A stretch of DNA of 64,000 bases, taken from contig NC_079487.1 in the NCBI RefSeq assembly GCF_020520425.1, forward strand, positions 8,975,501-9,039,500. The letters are read 5' to 3'. The notes beneath the pieces are model-generated. The model did no database searches, was not told the origin of the DNA, and saw nothing but the letters and a program-made list of their open reading frames with translations. The DNA comes from Spinacia oleracea. Taxonomy: Eukaryota; Streptophyta; Magnoliopsida; Caryophyllales; Amaranthaceae. Made by a program: the position numbers and the translations under genes. This document shows positions 1 through 13,281 of the stretch, piece after piece (the first letter of the stretch is position 1; each line of letters opens with the position of its first letter).

Positions 1-932
1 ATTTCGGAATCGGAAATATTAAATATTTGTTCGAGACGGAAATTAATTTCGGAATCGAAAATATTAAATATTGTTCGAATTGGAAATGAATTCCGGAATC
101 GGAAAATTAATCTGAAGCGCTTCGTACGAAATAAACATCGGACGAGCTTGCTAGGCGCAAGGCCCAGCACGAACCCAGGCTTGCGCCTAGCAAAGCCCGC
201 GCGTAGCAAGGCAGCAAGGCAGCCCACCAGCACCGCAAGGCCCAGCCAAGCAAAGCGCAAGGCCAGGCCCAGCGAGGCCAGCAGAGCGCGCGCCCTTCGT
301 GGGCTGCGAGCAGTTGCTGGGCCGAGCTCGCTCCGCGCGCGCGCGTGCGCCCATCGCCCCTCGTGGGTTGTGCGTGTGTGCGTGTGTGCGTTGAGTTCGT
401 GCATACATCGAATCCTTAAGCGATTAGGATTAGATTAAAGATTAATTTCCTAAAGCTACTAGAGTTAGTTGTTGAATTAAACATTAACTTAATAGTTTTA
501 ATTAATATCTAATTCTAATAAGATTAAATTAATTGAAACCTAGTAGGCTTCTAGTTCCGATAATCCTACCCTATAAATAGGTGATGGCATTCACAATTTA
601 TAATCAATCAATTCAAGTATTCATATAGTTTTAAGGTTAAAACTAAAGCTAATAATTTTCCACAAATTATATTCGAATAACTTAAAACCTTAGGTTGAAT
701 TCTAGTTAATTAAGTCTAAGGCGGATCCGAACGTGTTGTGGACTATCTATGGAGGGACTACACTTGGAGTCCTAAACTTGTTCTTGTTCGGTTAGGGAGT
801 AGCTAGGGAAGGCACGCTACATAAGTATGTATCCTAAATTATGCTAATTGTTATGTGGCAATTAATTTGGATTCCTGGCTTTATGGTTTTTCCGCATGAA
901 ATATATATGTTTATATTTGTCATAACCTAACA
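1..932 (+). repeat. 5' LTR of the plus-strand copia element (truncated by window edge)
   Basis: This matches, in reverse orientation, the LTRs at 8911-10263, 51501-52880 and 60786-62095. It opens within the degenerate GGAAAT/CGGAAA repeat zone of U3. It has a GC-rich stretch (about 140-400), a TATA box at 571-580, and ends TAACCTAACA immediately before the primer site. About the first 400 bases of the LTR should lie outside the window. Confidence 0.85.
571..580 (+). promoter_or_regulatory. TATA box of copia LTR
   Basis: CTATAAATAG lies about 360 bases before the LTR end. The equivalent TATAAATA motif sits at the same relative place in the three other LTRs of this family. It likely marks the U3/R boundary. 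Confidence 0.6.
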
Positions 933-933
933 G

Positions 934-946
934 TGGTCTCAGAGCC
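934..946 (+). other. Primer-binding site, initiator Met tRNA type
   Basis: TGGTCTCAGAGCC follows the LTR end by one base. The plant initiator-Met site is TGGTATCAGAGCC, so this copy carries one substitution. Confidence 0.75.
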
Positions 947-3900
947 TCTAATTAATTCCATAATCAATTATAGTTAACATGGTTAAATTTTATAAATTTG
1001 CAATGAATTAAAGGGGTGATTAATTTCGTTTTTTGTAATTAATTGCAAATTCGTGCGATTATTTAATTATATGTTCGCAGAATTTTCGGCAGTTTAGTCA
1101 ATAATGGCCGGAAACGTATAATTTTATAGTGAATTTCGCATGTAAACGGCGTTTTAAAATTTTGACTAAAATCAGATATTTGATGCCGAACCCAGAATTC
1201 CCAAATTCGAAGCCTAACTATGACTTTTCGGAGGTTTTAGTTTTTCGAACGCAAAATTTGTAATTTTTAAGATGTTAAATTAAATATTTGCGAGTCTTGT
1301 TTGTAAATCTTGAATCTATGATTGACCTACTGTATATGTTTAACAATTTTAATGCCTAAGCTTATTAATTATACAACCTAATTTGTAATTGTAATTAATT
1401 TGTTGAAATTCGAATAATTTAGAATTTGATTTTCATAATTAATTGACCATTTAATTAGGAATCTATGGTTAAAAACCACCATAAAATTTGTTATATTTGA
1501 AAAAAAAATTAAATTTTATGACCTAGATTTGAATCCATGAAAATAAACTTGATCGGAAATTAATTTGAATAATAAATTTTCGATTTTTCGCCCTAAATTT
1601 ATGAAATTAATATGATTTATTAATTCGTCTATAAATTTAAATTAAAAAGTTTTGATTTTTATAAAACCCGCTCACGAATCTTGCACGCACAATGCAATGG
1701 ACGCTAAGTGTTACCCTTAAGGGGTGTTGTATAGTGCGGGCATGCGATGACGAGCATGGGAGCTCGTCGCCCATGCGGTACGTATGCAGCGAGCAAGCAT
1801 GTGGCACGCGAGCACAAGGCAATAGCCCTGCCTTGCGTCGAGTGCTGCGACGTGCATGGGCGGATGGGGCGAGAGGCAAGGCACACAGCGAGACGAGGCG
1901 CGCGCGCAGGGAGCAAGAGCTGGCTCGACCAGCGATTGTTGCCTCGACCAGCGATTGTTGCCTCGCCCAGCGAGCGTTGCCTCGCCCAGCGAGCAATGCT
2001 ACGCCACAGCGAGCGAGCTGCTGCGCGCAAGCATGGCTTGCTTGGCTTGTTGCGTTTGCGCGTGGCTGCTCGTGCCTTGCTATGCGATCAGTCGAGTGGG
2101 GCGTTGCTGCCTTGTGGACTCGACGGGGCATGGGCGCAAGCCCATGGCCTCGTCTTGACCCGATTGATTCGTTTTAATTTAAATTTGATTTTCAGTTGGA
2201 AAAACGATTTTAATTAAATTTGAAATTCGTAATTTAATTTTTTTCTCGGAATTTTATTTTGAATAATTTAATTATTATAATTTTATTTATACTAATTATT
2301 TAATTAAAATTAAAACCTTGATTAAATTTAAATTAATTAATTTAATAAACTGAAAAATAAATTAAAAGATTCAAATAATAATTTATATGAGCTTTAAATT
2401 TTAATTAAATTTGTATGTTTCCGGTTAGACTAGGAAATACAATTTTATGTTTAAAATTAGTAAAGCATGTAAATTTCTTGGTTTTAGTGGGAGCCTTTTA
2501 GTCATAAACTCTTGATTAGGTCTACATTCCTTTAAGGTTAAAACAACTTGATTAGAATTAATAAGGATTGAATAATTGGTAGATTATTGGAAGCCTTGAT
2601 TAATTGATGCAAATATTTATGTGATGCATAATAGGTTCTACTAACCAGCTATGTGGGCCATTCATTGATAAATGAATGGGTGAATGGTATATTGTAATGT
2701 ACTGTTTTGCAGGTTATGGAAAGTGACTAGTATGGCCCAAATAGGATAGAAAATATGGTCTGCGTACCATTAATTTGAATGTAAAATTGGTCTAATGCAC
2801 CAAAGTATTAATTTAAATATGGTCTGCGTACCATCAAATAGTTGTAATTAGTTTAAATTATAGCTTATCCTATTTGGAGAAAATGGCGCCTCCCATGGTG
2901 AAATTCAAGACGAAGTTTCCAATCCATTTTCAAGACGGAGTTTGAAGTTGAAGCTTCAAGATGAAGTCGGGTCATACTAGATAACAATTATATCTTATGC
3001 ATGTTTTAAGTTATTTATTGCTTTAAATATGTCTTAATTATGCATGAGATTGTGGCTTGATTATGTTGCATGATTAAGAATTTTAGTTCACTTAAAATCT
3101 AACCAACATAGTAAGAGCCTTAAGTTCCAAACTTTAAAAATTGAGTTAAAAGGTGCCATGCCAAAATAACACTTACTTGGATAACCTTTACATCAATCTT
3201 AGTAATAGTTTTCCGCCATAGCAAGGTGTTACTTATTGATCCTAAAGGGGTAAGGTACACAAATAATTGTGAGTACATGTTAGTTTTGGTGAAACTCAAC
3301 GATATAAGTAAGGAGTCCTTTTATGTCGTGGAAAATGAGATAGGTTTTCTTAATAAGTCCTTAGACGTACCTATCAACCAAGAGTAGTTTCTAGACTATT
3401 AGCAAAGGCTTTGCTTACCTAAAATATTTTAGAATTGAGTCTAAATACATAATGTGCTTAATTCTTTAATGATTTAAGGGTCTTGGAATCATTTTATTCA
3501 CACCTGTCGGGACAATAAATTCGAATAAAATGCCAATGACTTGTTTAAATTGCATGATTGCTTTAATTTTCAAGTTATTACTCATGATAAATGTTTAGAC
3601 TTTGCATGCTTCAATGTATGTTTTAATTATTGTTTATAATTAATTATCTTGCACTGCAGTAAATCCTTTTAGAAAGGTAACAGTAAATTTCCTCGATTGG
3701 TAGTGAATCCAAGAACGATTCCCGGAAATGAGAGAAAATGGGCAATTTAAAATGTACGTTTCTTATAGCGACTTTTATGGTTGTTTTCGAGTATCAAAGT
3801 CGAATGGCAAACCAATTGGTTCTTATGAATTCAATGTATTTTTGAGATCATAAAGCATTGAGTTTAAACTCTCACCTTTACAAATAGTTAACAACCAAAT

Positions 3901-5782
3901 ATCTTTGTCCATTTAATTCTCGAATGAGTCTAGTCCCTAGACATTCGAATAGATCGATGCTTAGAGAACTTTAGAAGCTTCTGGTAAGATCATCTAGTTG
4001 AAGCAGAATATTCAACATAAATAAAATGGTAATAACCTTATTGGAGTGACATTGGACATGTCTAACAAAGTATAAAAGTCAACACTAGAGAATTCAATTC
4101 TTAAGACTATAAGAAAGACAAGAAATAGGAAAACAAGGAACAACTGAAAGGAATTTACGATTCCGTTTCTACCTAAAAGTTTATGTTTAAAGAGAAGTGA
4201 CCTAGCAATCAAACTTCCTTGGTATCATATACCGCTTGAGGTTCTTACTTCGGTAATAACTCAAACAATGGAAGCTAGGCTACACTAATGACCTACAAGT
4301 GGGAAATGAAGCATGGCAATGGCCATCTAGTTTGTTTTAAGTCCTTTCAAAGGCTGGAACTTAATGGCTATTTTGTTCCATAATCAACATACCTAAATTT
4401 CTGTTTTCAAACACAGAAAGACTCACATTCAAGAAAAACAAAAACAATGTTTGTTTGTTTATTTGAATGAAATGGTCATTTACGGGTTGAGTCATATATG
4501 CTTGATTAAAACAAACAACTCTTTAACAATAATACTAGGTTCAAATCAATTAACCCCTTGATTTGAGTTCCACTAATCTTTGGCATTGTTGCCTAGACCA
4601 TATCAACAAGTTAACATTCTAAAGCTCTATTTTGATGGACTTAGTCTTACTTGTTGAAAGTAACAAAAGATATGAACTATTGTTAGAACGCCTAGACAAT
4701 AGAGTTCAAAGCTAAAGAAAGATTTTATGACTTTATTATTTCACATGGATTTGAGTGAATATAGGTCTATTTACTCAAATGTGATATAAGTTTGAATCTG
4801 TTTGGCTAGTTCAAAGATTCAGAAGTATAAAATCCACTTGGCAAGAAATCATAAAGATCTAGGTCAGATCATGACGATGATTACTTTAAGACCAAAAATG
4901 ATCATCAATGATAGTGTGTTGTAATTTCACGATCTAGATCCATAAGATATGGCATATCTAAGTTGGAATGATCGAAGTCAATTGGTACTTGATTCGACCA
5001 ATGATGATTCATAAAGCCTTTTCCTATAATTTCTAAAACAAAATGCTCAACTACCACCAAACTAAACCAAATTCGTCAAAGCTACTAAAAAGTAATTTCA
5101 GAATATCTTTTCGATAATATATATCTAAAGAGTTGCTAAACTCAATGGGAGATTAGTGTTTGTTATTCAACAAACTAAGACCCAAGTATAGATATATGTT
5201 TCATTGTGATTTATTCAAATGAGACAAAAGGGTATTGTTTCTACCACGAATTTTTGAGAACATAATGTTTGTTTGCTCGAAATAATGTCCTTTTGGAGAT
5301 TCGTTTCCAAAATGACAAGTTGGAGAAAATAGACCTCGAAAGTCTTCGAGGCGAACAACAAACATAAACGGACATTCCTGAGGCTTTTCGAAGTTCTTCA
5401 GAAAATCCGAACACTTATTCTTTAAGGACTTTAGAAGTGGCTTTAAAGAATAGAATCTCTTAGAAGACTTTACAAAGTGCTTCAAAGAGAACAGAATATT
5501 CAAAGGACTTTCAAAGTGTCTGTTGATATTCTATTTGTTTGATGTTCTATACCCAAGTAGGCATAGAGTTCAAGTCACTGAAACTAGTAGATTCTTCTAT
5601 TAGATATTGAAGAAACATGGAGTTCAGGTCAATGAAACTATGAGATTCTTCTATTAGATAGTGAAGAAACCTACAACTTGCAGTCAAACTATTATCATGT
5701 AGATTAATGAGTTTGTGACTTGTAAGAAAGCTATGACGAAACTCAGATTCCCTAAAATGGTTAGAAGCCATATATAGACTTA

Positions 5783-6151
5783 ATGTTTAATTGGTTAAAG
5801 GCCATAAAACATACTCAATGTTTTGATGACAAAATTGAAATTTTGTTGATTTGCAAGAATAGTTTCACACCTATTGGTTGCAAGTTTGTTTTAAGGATAA
5901 AAACCATCAAACATAGTATTGTGTTCACACACAAAGATAGATTAGTTGCTAAAGTTTACAAACAAATTCACGGCGTGGATTGTGTTGAAACCTCATGTAT
6001 AATCGTAATGCTCAAGTCTATAAATCAAGCAATGATTGCATATTGGCACATATGGCAATTGGATGACGAAACATCTTCCTCAATCAAATGTTGGAAGAAA
6101 CTATGTACATGGTATGTCATAGGATTTGTGGATCCAAATAAATATACTTGA
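5783..6151 (+). pseudogene. Copia reverse transcriptase remnant
   Basis: The 122-residue frame shows an eroded copia RT entry region: a WLKAIK-like start, VGCKWVFKIK decayed to IGCKFVLRIK, RLVAKGY decayed to RLVAKVY, and HGVDCVET in place of GVDYEET. It then continues through MLKSI and IWQLDDET at the position of the IWQMDVKTAFL motif. The YVDD active site is not readable downstream. This is the internal pol relic of the plus-strand copia element and not a host gene. The following 1.4 kb (to about 7500) is in the right place for the rest of RT/RNase H but is too decayed to read. Confidence 0.7.
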
Positions 6152-8595
6152 AAAGGAAAGCTAGCTTATGAAATCTAAGTACGGATATAAGCAAGCAATT
6201 GGGAATTGAAACTGTATTTTAGTGAAGCTAATAAGTATCTTAGTTTCATAAAATATAAATATTCTTATAAATATATAAGAAGTTTAGTGGGAGTACATAA
6301 AACTTAATTGGTCCTATGTGTAACACACACATATCTCTCTATTGTGAAATAACATTCAAATGCTAAATGACTTAGATTTGAAATTATTCATCAATGATGG
6401 ACCAAGGCGAAACTTAGTACATACTGGGTATTAAGATCTATTTACAAAGATCTTATGATATTGTTTTAGATTAAGTAATGGCATTTACTAAATCAAACAC
6501 AAAAGAATCCATTGGAGATATTCGACCCATATGAATAAATCTAAGTAATGAATGTTTGAACTATGTATAAGCATTTACTAAGTTAAACATCAAATGAGAT
6601 TCTTCACCTATATTATATGTCAAAGAATTTAGCTGGATTCAGTAGCTACTGAAATTGGATAGCTAAAGTTACATGAATAGAATTCAATTGAGAATTATTC
6701 TACAAAACAATTTATCATGTATAATATAATATGAGGATCGCCAAGAACGTATCGTATGGCTTTAGGCATGACGAACATATACCAATCTCTATTGATCTAA
6801 GTAAAGATCAATTAGATTGAGATCAAGAAAAACTTATGGTACTTGAAAAGGTACATAGGAATAGTTCTTGATTCAAGGAAATAAAGATATGCTAAATATT
6901 GATGCTACACGCATAAACACTGGCAAAGGGTCAAGCATGATCCCCTTATAGTTAACCATTGGCAAGGACGGGCTATAGAGCATCGTGTTTTGAAATGGCA
7001 ACATGGATTGAAGACCATGAGTTGTTGCATGGGAAATAAAATATTAATTTTTTCTATGTTCTAAGATAAAGCCGGAAAGTATTCCGCATATCCGTGAACT
7101 GCTTGGATAAGCAAATCCAAACAAAGCATCACTAGCAACCTAAAAAGTTGAAGTAAAAGTAATTATTGCCTAAGAAGCAATAAAACAGAGTTGTTTACAT
7201 TAAGAGTTCTTCATTGAACTTGGGTGAATCACATGTCTGCTGACTTGATGGTTCTTCATTGCGAAATATGTAGAATCACTATTGTAGCAAGAAAGACTAG
7301 ATCACAAAATAAACAAACCCAAAAGATCTTATCATCTATCTCGCAGAACATTCGATGAAAAGGATATTAAGATTGGCAAAGTATGATAACTAAACCTATG
7401 CAACAAGTGAGATACAACACTCACATTGTGGCACTGGAAATCAAGCATAGCTTTGAATTCCATTAGTTGTTTTAAAGTTGGGTTAAGGGCCCATGGTTGT
7501 AAAACATTGGGGTTGAACATTTATCATATATGAAATGTATTTTTCATATTCCATTTAATCTTGGTTTAGTATTAAATGATGAGTCCCTTCAAATTGACGA
7601 TATATTCAAGATAGACTGTCAGGACCAGTCCTGTGACTAAGAAATGTCTATCAAGTGAACTTGAATGTCAAAAGTTGAAAATGGTCCCTGGTTGTAGTTT
7701 TCTATAAAGATGGACGCATAGAAAACGCTAAACGACTAGAATGCAAGATGACTAGTAGTTATGTTTCTTGAACTATGTGGACATGGAAATGTCGCAATCA
7801 TTTGTATAGATACTTACTTTGGGAAGACTAGTATCGGACGGACCTATGAAACCTTACTGTAAGAGATGAAAATCTGTCATAAGTAAAATTCATTAAAATT
7901 ATTAGACATTAATCCTCAATACCTGGGTGATTTAAGATTACTTGTTTAAGAACTGGTTACTTTGACACTATCAACCGTCGCACCGTAATTGGAAGATATT
8001 TTCTCTTTTAGTACTCCCTCCGTTTTTTTTATGTATCCACTTTCCAAAAAATATGTTTTTTTTTTATGTATCCACTTCTAATTTATTCTATTACTGGCAA
8101 TTATTTTTTACCATCTTAATTACCCATTTTCCTCATATAATTATATCTTTTCCATCATCTTTCATACTTCACCCACCATCACACATTAATTTATTACATA
8201 TCTCTTACCTTTTCCACCTTTTCTTACACTATTTCTATAATACCTCGTATTTTTCTATAATTATAAATATACTTTAATATATTTATAAAGCATTTCGTTG
8301 TATTTATAAAGTATTTTTATAAATTAATTCCATTTAATGAGAATTAAATGCATTTTATGTTTAATAAATTTAATTATTAATTAATTACGAAAACCGTATT
8401 TTTATTAAATAGATTCAACGAGTTTATTTAATCGGGATTTGTTGGGTCGTATTTCGAAAACGAATTTAATTTAATTAAAGCCCAGTTGTTTTGCCATGAT
8501 CAAACCCAACAAAGCTTGCAAGGAGTAAACTTAATTGAGCCCGGTAATAAGCCCAACTCAAACTACCATAACCTAGCCCACATGGGAGAGAAAAA

Positions 8596-8604
8596 CTATA
8601 AATA
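8596..8604 (+). promoter_or_regulatory. TATA box of the Gypsy-type LTR
   Basis: CTATAAATA is followed about 40 bases later by a CT-rich leader (CTCCCTCTCTCTCC), the usual look of a plant LTR transcription start. Confidence 0.5.
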
Positions 8605-8895
8605 GACCCTCTCATTAAACCCTCACAAAAATTTCAGCACTCCCTCTCTCTCCTCTTTTTCTCTCTCCTTGCGGCACCCCCTCCTCTCCTTCGTCCGATC
8701 CCTTGCTTGCAGCCCAAAAATCACTCGATTTGGTTGAGTAACGAACATTCTGCCGAAAAAACTGCGTACATATAATTAATTAAACGCAATTTGCAATTAA
8801 TTAACAATTACGAAAATTAATCACCCCTTTTAATTCCTTGCAAATTTGTATAATTTAACCATGTTTATGCAATTTAGATTATGAAAATAATAAGA

Positions 8896-8909
8896 GGCTC
8901 GTGATACCA
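8896..8909 (-). other. Primer-binding site of truncated copia element
   Basis: On the minus strand it reads TGGTATCACGAGCC, one base from the LTR. It equals the site at 60771-60784 and resembles the initiator-Met site with an inserted C. Confidence 0.7.
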
Positions 8910-8910
8910 C

Positions 8911-10263
8911 TGTTAGGTTATGATACATATGACAATACATAAATCATGCGGAAAAACCATAAAGCCAGGAAAGCATATTATTTACACATAATCATTTAGC
9001 ATAGAATAGATGCATACATGTTGTAGCGTGCCTTCCCTAGCTGCGCCCGAACCGAATAAGAACAAGTCTTTAGGACTCCAAATGTCGTCCCTCCGTAGAT
9101 AGTCCACAGTACGTCCGGATCCGCCTCAAGTTAGACCAACTAGAATCGCCCTTAAGGTGCTTAGGAATTTTCGGCTATGTGTTTGCAAGTGTATGGCTGA
9201 TTTTTCTTTCAAAAACTTACCCTTTGAATACTTCAACCGTGCCCATAAATTGTGACCCTAGGCCCTTATTTATAGAGGTTTGGAAAGGGAATTGGAATCC
9301 TAGTAGGATGTGGATTTGCTAGTTAGAATCTTATTAGGACTCTAAGTAACAAAATCAATCTATTAGGATTAGGATTTAATCTTTGCACGAATTCCAATAG
9401 GATTAGGATTCCCGCACAAGCGTTGCACGAGTCGTGCACCCGCGCAAGCCTTGCGGCCCACGCCAGGCGCACAACGCTTGGCCCACGCTGCTGTGCTCTC
9501 GCGCGCGCGCGCCCTTGGCTGGGCCTGGCCTTGCGCTGGGCCTGGTCGAGGCGTGCGTTGGTGCGTGTGGCTCGCTGGGCGATGGCCTGGCTTCGTGATG
9601 GGCCTTCGTCTAGTGGGCCTCGTCCGATGCTAATTCGTACGATACGCTTCCGATTAAATTCCTGATTCCGGAATTCATTTCCGATACGAACAATATTTAA
9701 TATTTCCGATTCCGGAATTAATTTCCGTTTCGAACAAATATTTAATATTTCCGTTTCCGGAATTATTTTCCGATTCCGATAATATTTCCGATTCTGACAA
9801 TATTTCCGTTTCCGGCAATATTTCCATTTCCGATGATATTTTCCGATACGTACCATGTTTCCGTTTCCGGCAACATCTACGACTTGGATAATATTTATAT
9901 TTCCGATACGATCCATATTTCCGTTTCCGGCAATATCATCGTTTCCGGAGTATTCATTTCTTGCTTGTGACGATCTCAGCTCCCACTGAAACCAAGATCC
10001 GTCGATTCCGAATATCCATAGATAGAGTATTTAATGCCATTACATACTTGATCCGTTTACGTACTATTTGTGTGACCCTACGGGTTCAGTCAAGAGTAAG
10101 CTGTGGATTAATATCATTAATTCCACTTGAACTGAAGCGGCCTCTAGCTAGGCATTCAGCTCACTTGATCTCACTGAATTATTAACTTGTTAATTAATAC
10201 TGAACCGTATTTATTAGACTTAACATAGAATGCATACTTGGACCAAGGGCATTATTTCCTTCA
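8911..10263 (-). repeat. Copia LTR (1,353 bp)
   Basis: It starts TGTTAGG and ends CCTTCA on the plus strand. It contains the TATA box (minus strand TATAAATA, 9267-9274), a GC-rich island at about 9420-9640, and about 300 bp of degenerate TTTCCG(A/T)TTCCGG repeats at about 9660-9960. The plus-strand 3' end (GACCAAGGGCATTATTTCC) is shared with the LTRs at 52.8 and 62.1 kb. Confidence 0.85.
9267..9274 (-). promoter_or_regulatory. TATA box in copia LTR
   Basis: The minus strand reads CTATAAATAAGG. Its position is conserved with the TATA boxes of the sister LTRs. Confidence 0.55.
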
Positions 10264-11332
10264 GGCACACGTCGTGCCAGCCCCGTATGCGCCAGCCCGC
10301 CCAGCCTCGCAGCCGCAGCGTAGTACATGAGTGCCTGCGTGCTTGCGCCCCTTGCTGCCCTCTCCTTGCATCGTCCTGCAGCGCAGCCCTGCTGCTGTGT
10401 GTGTCGCGTGTGTGCCTCGCCCCGCCCCGCAGCCTCGTCCCTCGTCGCCCTTTTGCGCGCGTTGTGTGCGCGGTGCGTGCTGCGTTGTGTGTTGTCGTTG
10501 TTGTTGCGCTGTTTGCTCGATGCACACACACACAACACAATTAATTTTTGTGTGTGTGTGTGTTGTTGATTTGGGATAATCAAATTATATTTCCAAAAAC
10601 ATTAATTTTAGTTTTAAATTATTTTAATTGTTATGATTATTTAATTATTTGGGTTATTTAAATTGATTAGAACGGTTATAAACACCGTATTGGTTTATTG
10701 TTGTATTTAAATTAAAGAGATTGGTTTTGATGATTGAAATTATTATTTTCAGATTTAATAAGTTCATAAAGTGTCGATTTTTGAAGTCAAAACATGTTTT
10801 TATGATAAACTATTATTAGGGTTTTAATTCCAATTGATTAAGCGATTGATTCACGTAATTTAATGACAATTTAAATTATGGGAATCAAATTAAATTTTCA
10901 TATTGTTTATAAGATTTAAAAAGTTGGTTTTTAATGGTTTTAAAGCTAAAAGGTCAATGTTTTTATGTTAGGACGACTTGAGTTGACTATTTGAGACTAT
11001 TGAATTAACGATTAATGATTGATTTCTAATTAAACTAAGAGTTTTAGAATCTTAGATAGTTGCTGGAAATTTAGTAAACATGGATAATAATTTAGTTCAC
11101 TTTTTGTGTTTATAGGAGTTATTTCTAGTGAGTCGTGATTCGTACAGTGACCCCTGTACTTAGGTATTCCAGGTACGTACAAGACTAGGGTGACCACCCA
11201 TCCCTTGAGGACTTTGTGAAGTGTATTGAATGCGAATCATGTGAACATGTATGTTATTATGAATTCATGTTTGATGATTGGGAATGAATATGTTATTGTG
11301 AATTCATGTTTGATATTGAGAACAAGCATGTT

Positions 11333-11356
11333 ATTATTATTATTATTATTATTATT
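11333..11356. repeat. (ATT)n microsatellite
   Basis: About eight ATT units within the interrupted Gypsy-type LTR. Confidence 0.8.
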
Positions 11357-13281
11357 GAATCTATGTGAACCAGCATGTTACGAATTGAATTATGCTTTAT
11401 AGATTCTATTGAACTATCATGTTATAGACTTTTATAATCGTTGAATTATGTCAAGCATGTTGTTCAAGTTGGTTTGCATGTATGAGTAGTGCGCATGCAA
11501 GTTTTTATTATTATTATGTTATAGTACAAGATGTCTAGCATATATATTGAGCCAGTCGAATATTGCCGGAGAGCAATATATATTCTACCAAGGGGTAGAA
11601 TATGTTAGAGAGTCGATGTGAATTGAATTAAGGACAATTCATGCTAAGGGCACACCCCGCATGTTAATAGGCAATGTCGGGTTATCTCAAACTGTGTTTT
11701 TGAGAAGGAACAATGGGAGTAATTTCACTTGAGTCTATGTTTGATCACAAGTCCTAAAGAATTAAAAATGAAGTGTCATTATTTAATTGTTTAATTGTTT
11801 GTATGTTGTGTCTTGAGTAGAGTCTTGAGTCGCCTTGAATATAATATACTAATTAACGTAAAGTGTAACCCAAAAGAGCTTCAAAACTCTTGGAACGTAT
11901 ATACCTTGAGGGCCCGCCTGGATCAAGAGTAATGGGCCAGAAAAATTAAGGGAGTGATTATTGTGGGCCAAAACCAAATGCCTGGAAATAGGGTAAATTT
12001 TAGGCCCGAAATTTTCACCCTCCATTTGAGGGTAAAACGTTACCCTAGACCCCCCCAGTGTAACAATTAGGGCTGTAAATGTTCACCCTTCACTTTTGCA
12101 GCCGTCACTCATCAATTCTCCCTCAACTCTTTACTTTCTCTCTCATAAATTCTCTCTCCAATCTCAACCATTCCTCCACCACCAACCTCTCTCGCCGCCG
12201 TCACGCTCTCTCGCCGCCGTCACGCTCTCTCTCTCTTACTGCCGTCCCTCGATCTCTTGCCGGCGTCGCCATCTCCTCTACCGTTGTTGTCATCTTCATC
12301 AGCAGCGACTCGATTTCTTAATTTGCTGATCTACGAATTTGGTGATCCAAAGTTGCAGATCTACTAATCTAGTATGTGATTATTTTCGTTAATTTGCAAT
12401 TACGTTACTTTAGTTAACTTGTGATTATTTTCGTTAATTTGTGATTATTTTAATTTTAATTTCTAGGGTTTTGGGTCAGTTTATTGCAGATCTACGAACT
12501 CTATTTTGGATAGTTTATGTTAATTTGTGATGATTTGGGGTTGTGTATTTGTTGTGATTACTTGTGAAAATCCCTTGATTGCAATGTTTCAAAATAAAAA
12601 TCTTCAATTTCTCTTGCTCATTTTGATTAAAATTTGCATCCCAGGTGTGTACGGACAGAGTAGCCATGGATTTTACTGTAAAATCAACAATGCCTTAATC
12701 CTGCAGTTGTTTGTTGTTTTGAGGGGAATGTTAAAATGTTTCTTTTTCTCTGACCACTGAATTATGAGATCTACTGCCACCATGGATATTTTACTGTTGG
12801 AAAAAAGAATGAAAACACATTTATGCACAACATAATAATATATATTACATGAAGAAAAACCAGGATTAAATAGCTAACCAAATATCACAGCTAAAATATA
12901 TTTATATGAATGGTATTAATATAATAATGAATAGTAGTATGTTTTATGCAATTGTTTGACCTCCTTTCCGTTTGCATGACTTGTGTTTGTTAGAATTTCG
13001 GAAAGCTAGAGAGCAGAGGTGGACAGTTGCTTATTTTGATGTGGATAGAATTTATGTTTGATGTGTTTTAGTTCACTTTCATAACCAGTAACTTTGTTCT
13101 TCTTCATTACTTGACTTTTGTTTTGGCTGACAATCCTAGTGTTGATTACTTGATTGGGTTTTAGCATTTACTTCTTCCCAGACCCTTATATGTGAACTTT
13201 TTATTTTGATGCAACAGATTTTATTTTGTGAAATTGTGCAACTGATTTTATTTTGGTATGTCATTCTTCTTTTATGCAGCC

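Larger units (their letters stand above)
1..8011 (+). mobile_element. Decayed Ty1/copia retrotransposon, 5' LTR plus internal region, 3' end missing
   Basis: The left edge lies inside a 5' LTR that ends in CCTAACA at 932 and is followed by a primer-binding site at 934-946. The internal region is AT-rich with a GC-rich island at about 1680-2160. Blocks at about 950-3650 resemble the leader of the minus-strand copia element at 51.5-62.1 kb (its 57.8-60.7 kb). A decayed integrase C-terminus lies near 5270-5350 and decayed reverse transcriptase at 5783-6151. Sequence at about 7600-8000 matches the 3' untranslated region of the other copy (53.2-53.65 kb, reversed). No long open frame remains. No 3' LTR is seen, and the element gives way to a Stowaway end at 8012. 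Family assignment is by shared LTR and leader sequence, with moderate to high confidence. Confidence 0.85.
8717..10263 (-). mobile_element. Truncated copia element: 5' LTR plus about 190 bp of internal sequence
   Basis: Same family as the element at 51.5-62.1 kb. The LTR is 8911-10263 (1,353 bp; TG...CA when read on the minus strand). The primer-binding site is at 8896-8909, and a short internal stub runs to about 8717, where similarity to the other copies (around 60,590-60,770) stops. There is no second LTR, so it is a fragment inside the Gypsy-type LTR. Confidence 0.8.

Noticed and set aside
148..438. GC-rich overlapping frames in the LTR islands (also at 1637-2217, 10194-10583 and 59585-60087)
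   Set aside because: All six frames are open by GC-rich composition; no family motif, and they are not conserved between copies.
5567..5673. Two ~50-bp near-copies (GATTCTTCTATTAGATA...GAAGAAAC) as a functional repeat
   Set aside because: A local duplication within decayed pol of the plus-strand copia; nothing indicates a function.
9323..9916. 197-codon minus-strand frame with repeated Arg-Lys-Tyr residues
   Set aside because: It lies in the LTR repeat zone and the residues reflect the degenerate TTCCGG units; the sister LTRs do not preserve the frame.
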